Source: Mannheimia varigena (lineage in GTDB: Bacteria > Pseudomonadota > Gammaproteobacteria > Enterobacterales > Pasteurellaceae). Taken from it: a DNA stretch of 64,000 bases. The position numbers and the translations under genes were made by a program. The stretch is taken from positions 868,001-932,000 of the forward strand of contig NZ_CP016226.1 of NCBI RefSeq assembly GCF_013377235.1. Reading direction: 5' to 3'. The notes beneath the pieces were generated by a model. The model saw only the letters and a list, made by a program, of their open reading frames with translations. It searched no databases and had not been told where the DNA came from. Position 1 is the first letter of the stretch, and each line of letters starts with the position of its first letter. Below, in pieces: positions 24,472-32,573 of the stretch.

Positions 24472-25566
24472 ATGAAAAAATTCACCACTACCGTCATTGC
24501 CCTAACTCTTACCACACTTGGCGTGGCGTGTCCCCCAATCAACCAAGCCATTCAACCGCAAGCCCAATCAGTACAAACAGCCAATTTTGACACCGCCAAA
24601 CAAGCCCCACAATTAAGCTACATCAAAGGCGTTCAAAGCCCCGAAGATTTGGTACAAATTCCTGATACCAAATGGATTATCGCCAGTGGAATGGCGAATA
24701 ACAGCGGTCTGCATTTGATTGACAGCACCACCAAAACCGCCACTCGCCTGATTGCCCCAAAAGGCAAAGCCATTGCCGAATTTGCCACCAGCACCGAACA
24801 GCCTGATGCGGACGAAATGCAAATTCACGGCATTCACATCAAAAAAGTGGGCAAAAATTACCGCCTGTATGCCGTCAATCACAATGGCGTGGGCGAGAAA
24901 ATCAGCCGTGAAACCATTGAAATTTTTGAAATTAACACGCACGGCACGCCCACGCTCACTTGGCTTGGCAATGTGCCAATGCCCAAAGACGACACGGGCA
25001 AATATCTGGCGGGCAATGGTGTGGTGGTAGGAGCGGATGGGGCGATTTATGTAACCGTGATGATGCACCCAGAGCATACGCTTGATGATATGTTTGCTGG
25101 GCGAAAAACTGGAGCGGTTTATCGTTATTCGCCCAAAGTCGGTCATTTTGAAAAATTGCAAGGTTCAGAATTGAATGGCAATAACGGCATTGAATTGTCC
25201 GCTGACGGCAAATTCATCTATGTCGCCCATATGCGTGGGTTAAGCAAATTGACAAACAGCAATCCTGTCAAAGCGGTTACAACAACCACGCTTAATTATG
25301 GCGTATTTGACAATTTACATTGGGCAGGCGATAAACTTATTAGCGCAGGTTCGCAGACGGCAACTTGTGGCGAAGTGATGACTTTTGAGTGTTTAAAAGA
25401 TTTTCACATTACCCAAATCAATCCTGATAATTTGGCGGTTCAGCCTTTGTTTAAGGGCAAATATACGGCGGAATTTAGTGGTGTTTCTACCTTGTTGCCA
25501 ATGGGGAAAACTTATTATTTGGGTTCGTTTTATAAAGATAAAATGGCGTATTTTGAAGTGAAGTAA
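24472..25566 (+). CDS. Exported SMP-30/gluconolactonase-like beta-propeller protein
   Basis: This 364-residue protein has an N-terminal export signal (MKKFTTTVIALTLTTLGVAC). Cys20 could be lipidated, but Gly at -3 is atypical for a lipobox. The rest resembles the SMP-30/gluconolactonase/LRE family of six-bladed propellers: SPEDLVQIPDTKWIIASGM, LAGNGVVVGADGAIYVTVM, GNNGIELSADGKFIYVAHM and VFDNLHWAGDKLISAG. The substrate is unknown. It is divergent from a LysR-type regulator. The base composition is richer in GCC and GGC codons than its neighbours, and it contains no uptake signal. Confidence 0.75.
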   Translation: MKKFTTTVIALTLTTLGVACPPINQAIQPQAQSVQTANFDTAKQAPQLSYIKGVQSPEDLVQIPDTKWIIASGMANNSGLHLIDSTTKTATRLIAPKGKAIAEFATSTEQPDADEMQIHGIHIKKVGKNYRLYAVNHNGVGEKISRETIEIFEINTHGTPTLTWLGNVPMPKDDTGKYLAGNGVVVGADGAIYVTVMMHPEHTLDDMFAGRKTGAVYRYSPKVGHFEKLQGSELNGNNGIELSADGKFIYVAHMRGLSKLTNSNPVKAVTTTTLNYGVFDNLHWAGDKLISAGSQTATCGEVMTFECLKDFHITQINPDNLAVQPLFKGKYTAEFSGVSTLLPMGKTYYLGSFYKDKMAYFEVK

Positions 25567-25593
25567 TACTTTCATATTCTTCCCCATTTTCCC

Positions 25594-25637
25594 CAAGCGG
25601 TCACTTTTGCAAAAAAATCTGCAAAATCGACCGCTTG
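25594..25637 (+). terminator. Long USS hairpin after the SMP-30-like gene
   Basis: CAAGCGGTC (25594-25602) pairs with GACCGCTTG (25629-25637), and inner TTTTGC (25605-25610) pairs with GCAAAA (25621-25626). T-rich sequence (TCTATCTTTTTC) follows. Confidence 0.65.
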
Positions 25638-25706
25638 TCTATCTTTTTCTCGCAATATTCTCTATAATCGCCTATCTTTTTATGTTCTTTAAAATCTGGT
25701 GGAAAT

Positions 25707-26519
25707 ATGAACCCAATGTTAAACATTGCTATTCGTGCTGCACGAAAAGCAGGCAATATTATTGCCAAAGGCTATGAGCAATCGCCTCAAGATACTCAAG
25801 TTTCACAAAAAAATACAAATGATTATGTAACCGAAATTGATAAAGCGGCAGAAGCGGCGATTATTGAGGTGATCCGTAAATCGTACCCTGATCACTCAAT
25901 CGTAACAGAAGAGTCTGGCGTATTAAACGGTAGCAATGAAAATGTGCAGTGGGTGATTGATCCATTAGATGGCACAACCAACTTCGTAAAACGCTTACCG
26001 CATTTCTCTGTTTCAATTGCTATTCGAGAAAATGGCCGCACAACCGTAGGGGTGGTTTACGATCCTATCCGTAACGAGCTTTTCACTGCTGTGCGTGGTG
26101 AAGGGGCGAAATTAAACGAATTTCGCCTGCGTATTGATGCTGAACGCCGTGATTTAAAAGGCACAATCTTAGCAACCGGTTTCCCATTCAAAGTGCTCAG
26201 ACACCGTGAAGCTCACTTAAATATGCTTGAAGGCTTGATGAACAATGGCGTGGCAGATTTCCGCCGTACCGGTTCAGCAGCGTTAGATTTAGCTTATGTT
26301 GCAGCTGGTCGTGTGGACGGTTTCTTTGAAATCGGCTTAAAACCTTGGGATTGTGCAGCAGGCGAATTAATCGCTCGTGAAGCTGGTGCGATTGTGACCA
26401 ACTTTGTTGGTGGAACAGATTACTTAAAATCGGGCAACTTAGTGGTGGGTAACGGTCGTGTGGTGAAAGAGATTTTAAATAGTATTCAGCCAACTTTAAC
26501 TGAAGAACTAAAAGCTTAA
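25707..26519 (+). CDS. suhB: Inositol-1-monophosphatase SuhB
   Basis: This 270-residue Mg2+-dependent phosphatase is close to E. coli SuhB. It has NPMLNIAIRAARKAGNIIAKGYE, metal-binding Glu in IVTEESG, DPLDGTTNFVKRLPHFSVSIA, FRRTGSAALDLAYVAAGR and the C-terminal PWDCAAGELIAREAG. In E. coli SuhB also joins the rRNA antitermination complex. A -10-like TATAAT at 25663-25668 lies upstream. It is followed by dxs after a 51-base gap. Confidence 0.95.
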   Translation: MNPMLNIAIRAARKAGNIIAKGYEQSPQDTQVSQKNTNDYVTEIDKAAEAAIIEVIRKSYPDHSIVTEESGVLNGSNENVQWVIDPLDGTTNFVKRLPHFSVSIAIRENGRTTVGVVYDPIRNELFTAVRGEGAKLNEFRLRIDAERRDLKGTILATGFPFKVLRHREAHLNMLEGLMNNGVADFRRTGSAALDLAYVAAGRVDGFFEIGLKPWDCAAGELIAREAGAIVTNFVGGTDYLKSGNLVVGNGRVVKEILNSIQPTLTEELKA

Positions 26520-26570
26520 TTTTGTAACAACATCATTTGCTCATTTTGCGAATAAATTGTGGGAATAAAT

Positions 26571-28427
26571 ATGATGGAAAAGAAGTATCCTCTGTTAAAT
26601 GAAATCAATTCTCCTGAAGACTTGCGTTTGCTCCCTACAGACAAACTACAAGAGGTGGTTGATGAATTGAGATCCTATTTACTGGAGTCTGTGAGCCAAA
26701 CAAGTGGCCATTTAGCCTCTGGTTTAGGTGTAGTAGAACTCACGGTTGCTTTGCATTATGTTTATCAAACCCCATTTGACCAGCTGATTTGGGACGTTGG
26801 GCATCAGGCTTATCCACATAAAATCTTGACAGGTCGCCGTGAGCAAATGCACACCATTCGCCAGAAAGATGGAATTCACCCTTTTCCTTGGCGTGAGGAA
26901 AGCCCTTATGATGTATTAAGTGTTGGGCATTCTTCGACTTCCATTAGTGCAGGTTTAGGCATTGCGGTTGCGGCTGAAAAAGAAGATGCTGGACGTAAAA
27001 CTGTTTGTGTGATTGGCGATGGAGCAATTACCGCAGGTATGGCGTTTGAAGCATTAAATCACGCAGGTGCATTACATACCGATATGTTGGTTATTTTAAA
27101 CGATAACGAAATGTCGATTTCAGAAAATGTAGGAGCATTAAATAACCACCTTGCCCGCATCTTCTCTAGCTCGCTTTACACATCTATGCGTGATGGCAGT
27201 AAAAAAATTCTTGATAAAGTACCAACTATCAAAAACTTTATGAAGAAAAGTGAAGAGCATATGAAAGGCGTTATTTTTTCGCCAGAAAGTACTTTATTTG
27301 AAGAATTAGGTTTTAACTATATCGGCCCGATTGACGGTCATAATATTGATGAATTGGTGAAAACCTTAAGCAATATGCGTGAGCTGAAAGGACCTCAATT
27401 CCTACATGTTCGCACTAAAAAAGGTAAGGGTTATGAGCCTGCGGAAAACGATCCGATCGGCTATCACGGTGTGCCTAAATTTGATCCAACAATTAATGAG
27501 CTACCTAAATCAAAAGCACCACCAACCTATTCCAATATTTTTGGCGATTGGCTATGTGAGATGGCAGAGCGTGATCCGAAAATTATCGGTATTACTCCTG
27601 CAATGCGTGAAGGTTCGGGTATGGTTGAATTTTCCAGACGTTTCCCGGAACAGTATTTTGATGTAGCAATTGCTGAACAACACGCTGTTACCTTTGGTGC
27701 AGGCTTGGCAATTGCAGGATATAAGCCTGTTGTTGCTATTTATTCAAGTTTCTTACAACGAGCTTACGATCAGCTTATTCACGATGTGGCAATTCAAAAC
27801 TTGCCTGTCATTTTTGCCATTGACCGAGCTGGTATTGTTGGAGCAGATGGTCAAACCCATCAAGGTGCATTTGATTTAAGCTTTATGCGTTGTATTCCAA
27901 ATATGACAATTATGGCACCAAGCGATGAAAACGAAATGCGTCAAATGCTTTATACCGCTTATACAATGAATACGCCAACTGCTATTCGTTACCCTAGAGG
28001 GAATGCAAAAGGTGTAGCGTTGCAACCAATGCAAGCATTAGGATTGGGTAAAGCGAGGGTAATACGTGAAGGCAAAAAAGTTGCAATTTTAAACTTCGGA
28101 GCATTATTAGACGAAGCCAAAATTGTGGCAGAAAAACACGATTATACGCTTGTTGATATGCGTTTTGTTAAGCCACTTGATGAAGATTTACTCCAAAAAA
28201 TGGCGGATTCACACGAGCTTTTTGTTACCCTTGAAGAAAATGCTATTCAAGGTGGAGCAGGGAGTTTTGTAAATGAATATTTGCAAAATATCGGCAAAAT
28301 TAAACCGCTTGTAATGCTTGGTATTCCTGATTTCTTCGTGCCTCAATCTACCCAACCTGAAGCTTATGCCGATCTCGGTTTAGATGCAAAGGGTATTGAA
28401 GCAAAAATCCAAAAATTCTATTCTTAA
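26571..28427 (+). CDS. dxs: 1-deoxy-D-xylulose-5-phosphate synthase
   Basis: This 618-residue thiamine-diphosphate enzyme condenses pyruvate and glyceraldehyde-3-phosphate, the first step of the MEP isoprenoid pathway. It shows SGHLASGLGVVELTVALHYV, WDVGHQAYPHKILTGR, the ThDP motif GDGAITAGMAFEALNHAG, catalytic Glu in VAIAEQHAVTFGAGLA and YPRGNAKG. I prefer ATG 26571 to GTG 26559; ATG 26574 is also possible. In E. coli ispA precedes dxs; here suhB does. An exact uptake signal lies in the gene at 28304-28312. Confidence 0.97.
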   Translation: MMEKKYPLLNEINSPEDLRLLPTDKLQEVVDELRSYLLESVSQTSGHLASGLGVVELTVALHYVYQTPFDQLIWDVGHQAYPHKILTGRREQMHTIRQKDGIHPFPWREESPYDVLSVGHSSTSISAGLGIAVAAEKEDAGRKTVCVIGDGAITAGMAFEALNHAGALHTDMLVILNDNEMSISENVGALNNHLARIFSSSLYTSMRDGSKKILDKVPTIKNFMKKSEEHMKGVIFSPESTLFEELGFNYIGPIDGHNIDELVKTLSNMRELKGPQFLHVRTKKGKGYEPAENDPIGYHGVPKFDPTINELPKSKAPPTYSNIFGDWLCEMAERDPKIIGITPAMREGSGMVEFSRRFPEQYFDVAIAEQHAVTFGAGLAIAGYKPVVAIYSSFLQRAYDQLIHDVAIQNLPVIFAIDRAGIVGADGQTHQGAFDLSFMRCIPNMTIMAPSDENEMRQMLYTAYTMNTPTAIRYPRGNAKGVALQPMQALGLGKARVIREGKKVAILNFGALLDEAKIVAEKHDYTLVDMRFVKPLDEDLLQKMADSHELFVTLEENAIQGGAGSFVNEYLQNIGKIKPLVMLGIPDFFVPQSTQPEAYADLGLDAKGIEAKIQKFYS

Positions 28428-28438
28428 TCATATAGAAG

Positions 28439-28458
28439 ATCCCCTCTAAACAGGGGAT
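28439..28458 (+). terminator. Terminator after dxs
   Basis: ATCCCCT (28439-28445) pairs with AGGGGAT (28452-28458), loop 6, followed by TTTTGAC. Its T-run overlaps the CRP-like site of the next gene. Confidence 0.75.
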
Positions 28459-28459
28459 T

Positions 28460-28475
28460 TTTGACATAGTTCACA
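28460..28475 (+). promoter_or_regulatory. CRP-like site upstream of the CstA-family gene
   Basis: TTTGA-CATAGT-TCACA has one perfect and one 3-of-5 half-site at the correct N6 spacing. Its distance from the true promoter is unknown, because no clear -10 could be assigned. Confidence 0.45.
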
Positions 28476-28550
28476 TTTCTAACAAAATATTTCACACAAA
28501 TCTCACAATTTATTTTACTTTACTCATACTCCTACTTACAATGACACGAT

Positions 28551-28572
28551 TTTTTAGTATTTATACTAAAAA
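28551..28572 (+). promoter_or_regulatory. 22-bp perfect palindrome before the CstA-family gene
   Basis: TTTTTAGTAT (28551-28560) and ATACTAAAAA (28563-28572) are exact inverted repeats separated by TT. It contains a possible -10 (TATACT, 28562-28567) and lies 39 bases before the ATG. It could be an operator; an RNA hairpin this AT-rich would be weak. Confidence 0.5.
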
Positions 28573-28610
28573 TCTTTCTTCATTCATTTATAGATTATAG
28601 GATTTCTATT

Positions 28611-30197
28611 ATGTTGTGGTTCTTTTTCTGCGTAGCCATACTTATTCTTGGCTATTTTACCTATGGAAAAATCATCGAAAAAATCTTCGTGATTAATCCA
28701 AATAAATTAACACCGGCTAACTCAATGAGAGATGGTGTTGACTATATGCCAATGTCAAAAACAAAAATTTGGCTTATTCAATTATTAAATATTGCAGGCA
28801 CGGGTCCTATCTTTGGCCCTATTTTAGGTGCGTTATACGGGCCGGTTGCAATGTTATGGATTGTTATCGGATGTATTTTTGCTGGTGCAGTGCACGACTA
28901 TTTCTGTGGTATGTTGAGTATCCGTAATGGTGGTGCAACAATGCCAAACCTTGCAGGTAAGTTTTTAGGTCGTCCGGTTAAATTATTTATTAACGTAATG
29001 GCATTGGTTCTACTTTTATTAGTAGGTGTGGTGTTCGTTGCCAGTCCGGCTCAATTATTAGCAACCATTACAATGGACGTTGCAGGTGCAACCCAAGGTG
29101 CAATGGAATTAGGTGATGTTGAAGCGGTAAAAGAAGCTGTTGCAGCAGGTGGTATTACTGTTTGGGGAATGGATAAAGCAACTGTTATCTCTGTTTGGAC
29201 CTTGATTATTTTTGGTTACTATATTCTTGCAACCTTATTACCTGTGGATAAAATCATCGGCCGCATCTATCCATTCTTTGGTGCATTATTGCTCTTTATG
29301 TCTGTGGGTATGGTGTATGGCTTAGTGAGTGCTCATTTAAGTGCAACAGATCCAATTGACTTCTTCCGTACCGTAAATGCGGATGGTCAAGGTTTAACGT
29401 GGGAAAAATTCACCCAAAACTTCCAAGTGAAAGGTGATGTTCCAATTTGGCCATTACTATTCTTAACGATTTCTTGCGGTGCATTATCAGGCTTCCACGC
29501 AACACAAACACCATTAATGGCACGTTGTGCACAAAATGAAAGCGAAGGTCGCTTCATTTTCTACGGTGCGATGATTACTGAGGGTGTAATTGCATTAGTA
29601 TGGTGTATGGTTGGTCTTGCATTCTATGAAAACCCACAAGCATTACAAGATGCCATTGCTGCAGGTTCACCGTCTAAAGTGGTATATGATAGCTCATTAC
29701 ACTTCTTAGGCTTTATTGGTGGTATCTTCGCGGTATTAGGTGTGGTGGTATTACCAATTACTTCAGGTGATACCGCATTCCGTGCAGCACGTTTACAATT
29801 AGCGGAAATCTTTGGTATCGAACAACGTGCATTAGTAAAACGTTTATACATTGCAATTCCACTGTTTGTTCTTGGCTTTATTGTATCGAAATTAGACTTC
29901 AGCGTGTTATGGCGTTACTTCACTTGGGCAAACCAAATGACAGCAATGGTAATGTTATGGACAGCAGCAGGCTACTTATATCGCTACAACAAATTCCACT
30001 GGGTATGTTCAATCCCGGCGTGGTTTATCACAACCGTGTGTGCAACTTACTTAGCTTACAACAAAATCGGCTTCGGCTTAGATTACCAATTATCGGTGTA
30101 CATCGGTTTAGCGATTACAGTAGTATGTATCATCTGCTTCTTCACATTACTTAAACCATATAATGTGCGTGACGAAGATGAGTTAGCAACCAGCTAA
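28611..30197 (+). CDS. CstA-family pyruvate/peptide transporter
   Basis: This 528-residue inner-membrane protein has about 13-14 helices. The CstA family stretch is clear: IAGTGPIFGPILGALYGPVAMLWIVIGCIFAGAVHDYFCGMLSIRNGG (residues 61-108), then SGDTAFRAARLQLAEIFG near 383. E. coli CstA and BtsT (YjiY) are about 700 residues; this is the shorter form. Family members import pyruvate or peptides under carbon limitation, so the exact substrate is uncertain. A CRP-like site and a palindrome precede it. Confidence 0.9.
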   Translation: MLWFFFCVAILILGYFTYGKIIEKIFVINPNKLTPANSMRDGVDYMPMSKTKIWLIQLLNIAGTGPIFGPILGALYGPVAMLWIVIGCIFAGAVHDYFCGMLSIRNGGATMPNLAGKFLGRPVKLFINVMALVLLLLVGVVFVASPAQLLATITMDVAGATQGAMELGDVEAVKEAVAAGGITVWGMDKATVISVWTLIIFGYYILATLLPVDKIIGRIYPFFGALLLFMSVGMVYGLVSAHLSATDPIDFFRTVNADGQGLTWEKFTQNFQVKGDVPIWPLLFLTISCGALSGFHATQTPLMARCAQNESEGRFIFYGAMITEGVIALVWCMVGLAFYENPQALQDAIAAGSPSKVVYDSSLHFLGFIGGIFAVLGVVVLPITSGDTAFRAARLQLAEIFGIEQRALVKRLYIAIPLFVLGFIVSKLDFSVLWRYFTWANQMTAMVMLWTAAGYLYRYNKFHWVCSIPAWFITTVCATYLAYNKIGFGLDYQLSVYIGLAITVVCIICFFTLLKPYNVRDEDELATS

Positions 30198-30213
30198 ACT
30201 TGATTAAAAATGC

Positions 30214-30242
30214 AAAAATGGGGACAATAAGTCCCCATTTTT
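30214..30242 (+). terminator. Terminator after the CstA-family gene
   Basis: AAAAATGGGGAC (30214-30225) pairs with GTCCCCATTTTT (30231-30242), loop AATAA. This is a strong intrinsic terminator 22 bases before the next start codon. Confidence 0.9.
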
Positions 30243-30263
30243 ATTGGTTATACGACGTTGACT

Positions 30264-31058
30264 ATGCGATTTTTTGATACTCACACTCATCTTGATTACC
30301 TTTCAGAAAGCCTTAATTTAAGTGTTTCTACACTAGTGGAAAATGCTCAAAAACATCAAGTGGAAAAAATCTTAGTAGTTTCTGTTTTTGCAAAAAATTT
30401 TGAAAAAGTAACCGCTTGTGCGAATGAAAAACCGGAAAATATTGTTTATGGCTTAGGGCTTCACCCACTTTATATTCAAGAGCATCAACTTGCTGATTTA
30501 GATTTATTAGAAAATCAACTCAGTCAAAAAGCTCCACTCTGTACTGCAATTGGTGAAATAGGCTTAGAAAAAGCCGTGATCGAAGTTTCTTCTCCTGAAC
30601 TATGGAAAAAACAGTGTGAGTTTTTAGAGGCACAGCTTGCCCTTGCTAAAAAATTCCATTTGCCAGTTAATCTTCATTCACGTAAAAGCCACGATCAGTT
30701 ATTTGTGTTTTTAAAAAAAGCACAGCTTTCTCAAACCGGCGTGATTCACGGATTTGCTGGGAGTTATGAACAAGCAAAACGTTTTGTTGATCTCGGCTAT
30801 AAAATTGGCGTGGGCGGCACAATTACTTATCAACGAGCGAACAAAACCCGTGAAGCAGTCCGAAAATTACCGCTAGAAAGTTTATTGTTGGAAACTGATT
30901 CTCCTGATATGCCTGTTTTCGGTTTTCAAGGACAACCTAATCGACCGGAGCGGCTTATTATGAGTTTTAATAGCTTATGTGAATTGCGAAATGAGCAACC
31001 CAAAATTATCGCTGAAACCATTTGGCAGAATAGTGAAAGATTATTTTCTCACACCTGA
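30264..31058 (+). CDS. yjjV: TatD-family metal-dependent hydrolase YjjV
   Basis: This 264-residue TIM-barrel hydrolase is closest to E. coli YjjV. It has metal ligands in FFDTHTHLDYL (residues 3-13), GLGLHPLYI, AIGEIGLE, NLHSRKSHDQL and LLLETDSPDMPVFGFQGQPNRPE. TatD proteins are 3'-5' DNA exonucleases or related deoxyribonucleases; YjjV itself is less well characterised. The start is ATG 30264; TTG 30258 is an unlikely alternative. It is convergent with the broken BPL_N gene, overlapping its end by 10 bases. Confidence 0.9.
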   Translation: MRFFDTHTHLDYLSESLNLSVSTLVENAQKHQVEKILVVSVFAKNFEKVTACANEKPENIVYGLGLHPLYIQEHQLADLDLLENQLSQKAPLCTAIGEIGLEKAVIEVSSPELWKKQCEFLEAQLALAKKFHLPVNLHSRKSHDQLFVFLKKAQLSQTGVIHGFAGSYEQAKRFVDLGYKIGVGGTITYQRANKTREAVRKLPLESLLLETDSPDMPVFGFQGQPNRPERLIMSFNSLCELRNEQPKIIAETIWQNSERLFSHT

Positions 31059-31804
31059 TTTAATCTTTTTTGTAGGTGTTGCCAAACCTGCAAGCCGTAG
31101 TTTTTATCAAAATAGGTACAAATTGTCTCTTCTTTTGCTTTTGCCTCACGATCTTCGCAACAATTTACAATTCTTTGCTGATAAATGACCGCTTGTAATT
31201 CAAAATGCACACCGGAGAGCAGATAATATCCCTGCCCTAAATATCCTTCTACCATCGTGAATGATCCATCTGGATAGTAAGCTAATGGGCAGAAAACTGC
31301 TTTAGGTGTTGGCTCAAAGCAGCAACCGCCGTGATAATAAAACATCGTTTTTTCACCTTCTGCAAGTGTTATCTCGATCATCGCTTTACTCTAGCTCCCT
31401 TCATCGTAGAGCTTTCCATTCGTAAACTTAGGTAAGCTACCTTTTGCAACACCATTAAATAACGAAAGTTCTCGGCTACCTTTTACACTATAGCCAAGTC
31501 CTATAAAATCCAATTCAGCACAACCATAATAAGCTCCGGCACAGATACCGAGATAAGCTCCGCCTTGTTTAACAAAATGGCGAATTTTACGGTTGCCTTC
31601 TCCGTTTAATTTTTTGCAGTAAGGCAAATCTGCCCCACCGGGCATTACAAATAAGCAGCCATCGGATAATTTGCCTTGAATAATTTGTTCAGCATTTATA
31701 GGGCAAGCTGGGCGTTGTAAATGCTGCTCTACCGCTAATAACAATGACTGAACACTAATTTCACTGCTACCTTCATCACAATAAATATAAGCTGGTTTTA
31801 CCAT
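31049..31804 (-). pseudogene. BPL_N-domain protein interrupted by an in-frame amber stop
   Basis: One continuous frame of 252 codons runs from ATG 31804 to 31049, broken only by TAG at 31393-31391. The first part (137 aa) carries the biotin-protein-ligase N-terminal fold: AYIYCDEGSS, FVMPGGADLPYCKKLNGEGNRKIR and the nucleophile-like GGAYLGICAGAYYG. The second part (from 31381, 110 aa) continues the domain with MFYYHGGCCFEP and YLLSGVHFEL, and would not start by itself in a normal homologue. Both parts are well conserved, so the change is recent, suppressed or a sequencing error. The gene is divergent from bioY, suggesting a biotin-linked role. Confidence 0.85.
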
Positions 31805-31816
31805 TTTAAATTTGCA

Positions 31817-31846
31817 TTTACCCCAAAAGATGTATTCTTATATAAT
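31817..31846 (+). promoter_or_regulatory. Promoter of bioY
   Basis: TTTACC (31817-31822) and TATAAT (31841-31846) are separated by 18 bases, about 40 bases before the bioY ATG. I saw no clear BirA operator. Confidence 0.5.
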
Positions 31847-31884
31847 CTGCTGCGAACATTTTTACTATATTTAAGGAGAAAAGT

Positions 31885-32451
31885 ATGTTCACCACTCAAT
31901 TAACTCAAACTAAACGTTGGCTAGAAGCCAATAGTACAACAACATTTTGGTTGAAAACCTTTATCGGTGCAACCTTACTTGCAATTTTTGCTCAAATTTC
32001 TGTACCAATGTACCCAGTACCAATTACAGGGCAAACACTTGCTTTAACGGTTGTTGGTTTTGCAATGGGGCGTAAAGCAGCAACGGCAGCAGTATTACTT
32101 TATCTCTTTGAAGGAGCTATTGGATTACCTGTTTTTGCCAGTGGTGCTTCAGGTTTCCATCACTTCTTTGGTCCGACAGGGGGATACTTATTAGGTTATA
32201 TCCCAACTGCCTATTTCTTAGGCTATTATAGCGATAAAGGCGTATTAAATTCTTTTTGGAAGAGCTTATTTGTTGCATTAATTGCAAGTGTGATTACTTT
32301 TGCTTTCGGTTTAGCACAACTTTATTTCTTTGTACCGGAAGGCACAGTATTACAGGCTGGTTTATATCCATTTATTTTAGGTGGCGTGCTTAAGGCTCTT
32401 CTCGCAAGCATCTTAGTTAGCCCAAGCTACAAATTCTTCTCTAAACTCTAA
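31885..32451 (+). CDS. bioY: Biotin transporter S component BioY
   Basis: This 188-residue inner-membrane protein has about six helices. BioY features include VPMYPVPITGQTLALTVVGFAMG (residues 39-61), YLFEGAIGLPVFASG and GPTGGYLLGYIPTAYFLGY. It binds biotin alone or with an ECF energising module (BioM/BioN), which is not in the window. It has a strong ribosome site (AAGGAGAAAAGT). The divergent BPL_N gene shares its promoter region. Confidence 0.94.
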   Translation: MFTTQLTQTKRWLEANSTTTFWLKTFIGATLLAIFAQISVPMYPVPITGQTLALTVVGFAMGRKAATAAVLLYLFEGAIGLPVFASGASGFHHFFGPTGGYLLGYIPTAYFLGYYSDKGVLNSFWKSLFVALIASVITFAFGLAQLYFFVPEGTVLQAGLYPFILGGVLKALLASILVSPSYKFFSKL

Positions 32452-32458
32452 TCTTTCT

Positions 32459-32483
32459 AAGGCTTTGCTTAATGCAAAGCCTT
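32459..32483 (+). terminator. Terminator after bioY
   Basis: AAGGCTTTGC (32459-32468) pairs with GCAAAGCCTT (32474-32483), loop TTAAT, followed by TTCTATT. Confidence 0.85.
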
Positions 32484-32508
32484 TTCTATTCAACTGATTA
32501 TCCTATTT

Positions 32509-32537
32509 TTGCTTAAAAGTGATTAAGTCGGTACAAT
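32509..32537 (+). promoter_or_regulatory. Promoter of the MFS transporter gene
   Basis: TTGCTT (32509-32514) and TACAAT (32532-32537) are separated by 17 bases and lie 36 bases before the TTG start. Confidence 0.6.
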
Positions 32538-32573
32538 GTTTTTAATAATAGTAAACCGATTAAGGAGAATTCA

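Noticed and set aside
23500..25566. Genomic island with integrase or attachment sites
   Set aside because: There is no integrase, flanking direct repeat or tRNA target; only codon preference differs.
31049..31381. Second half of the BPL_N frame as an independent gene
   Set aside because: It is exactly in frame with the first half across one TAG, lacks its own ribosome site and begins in mid-domain.
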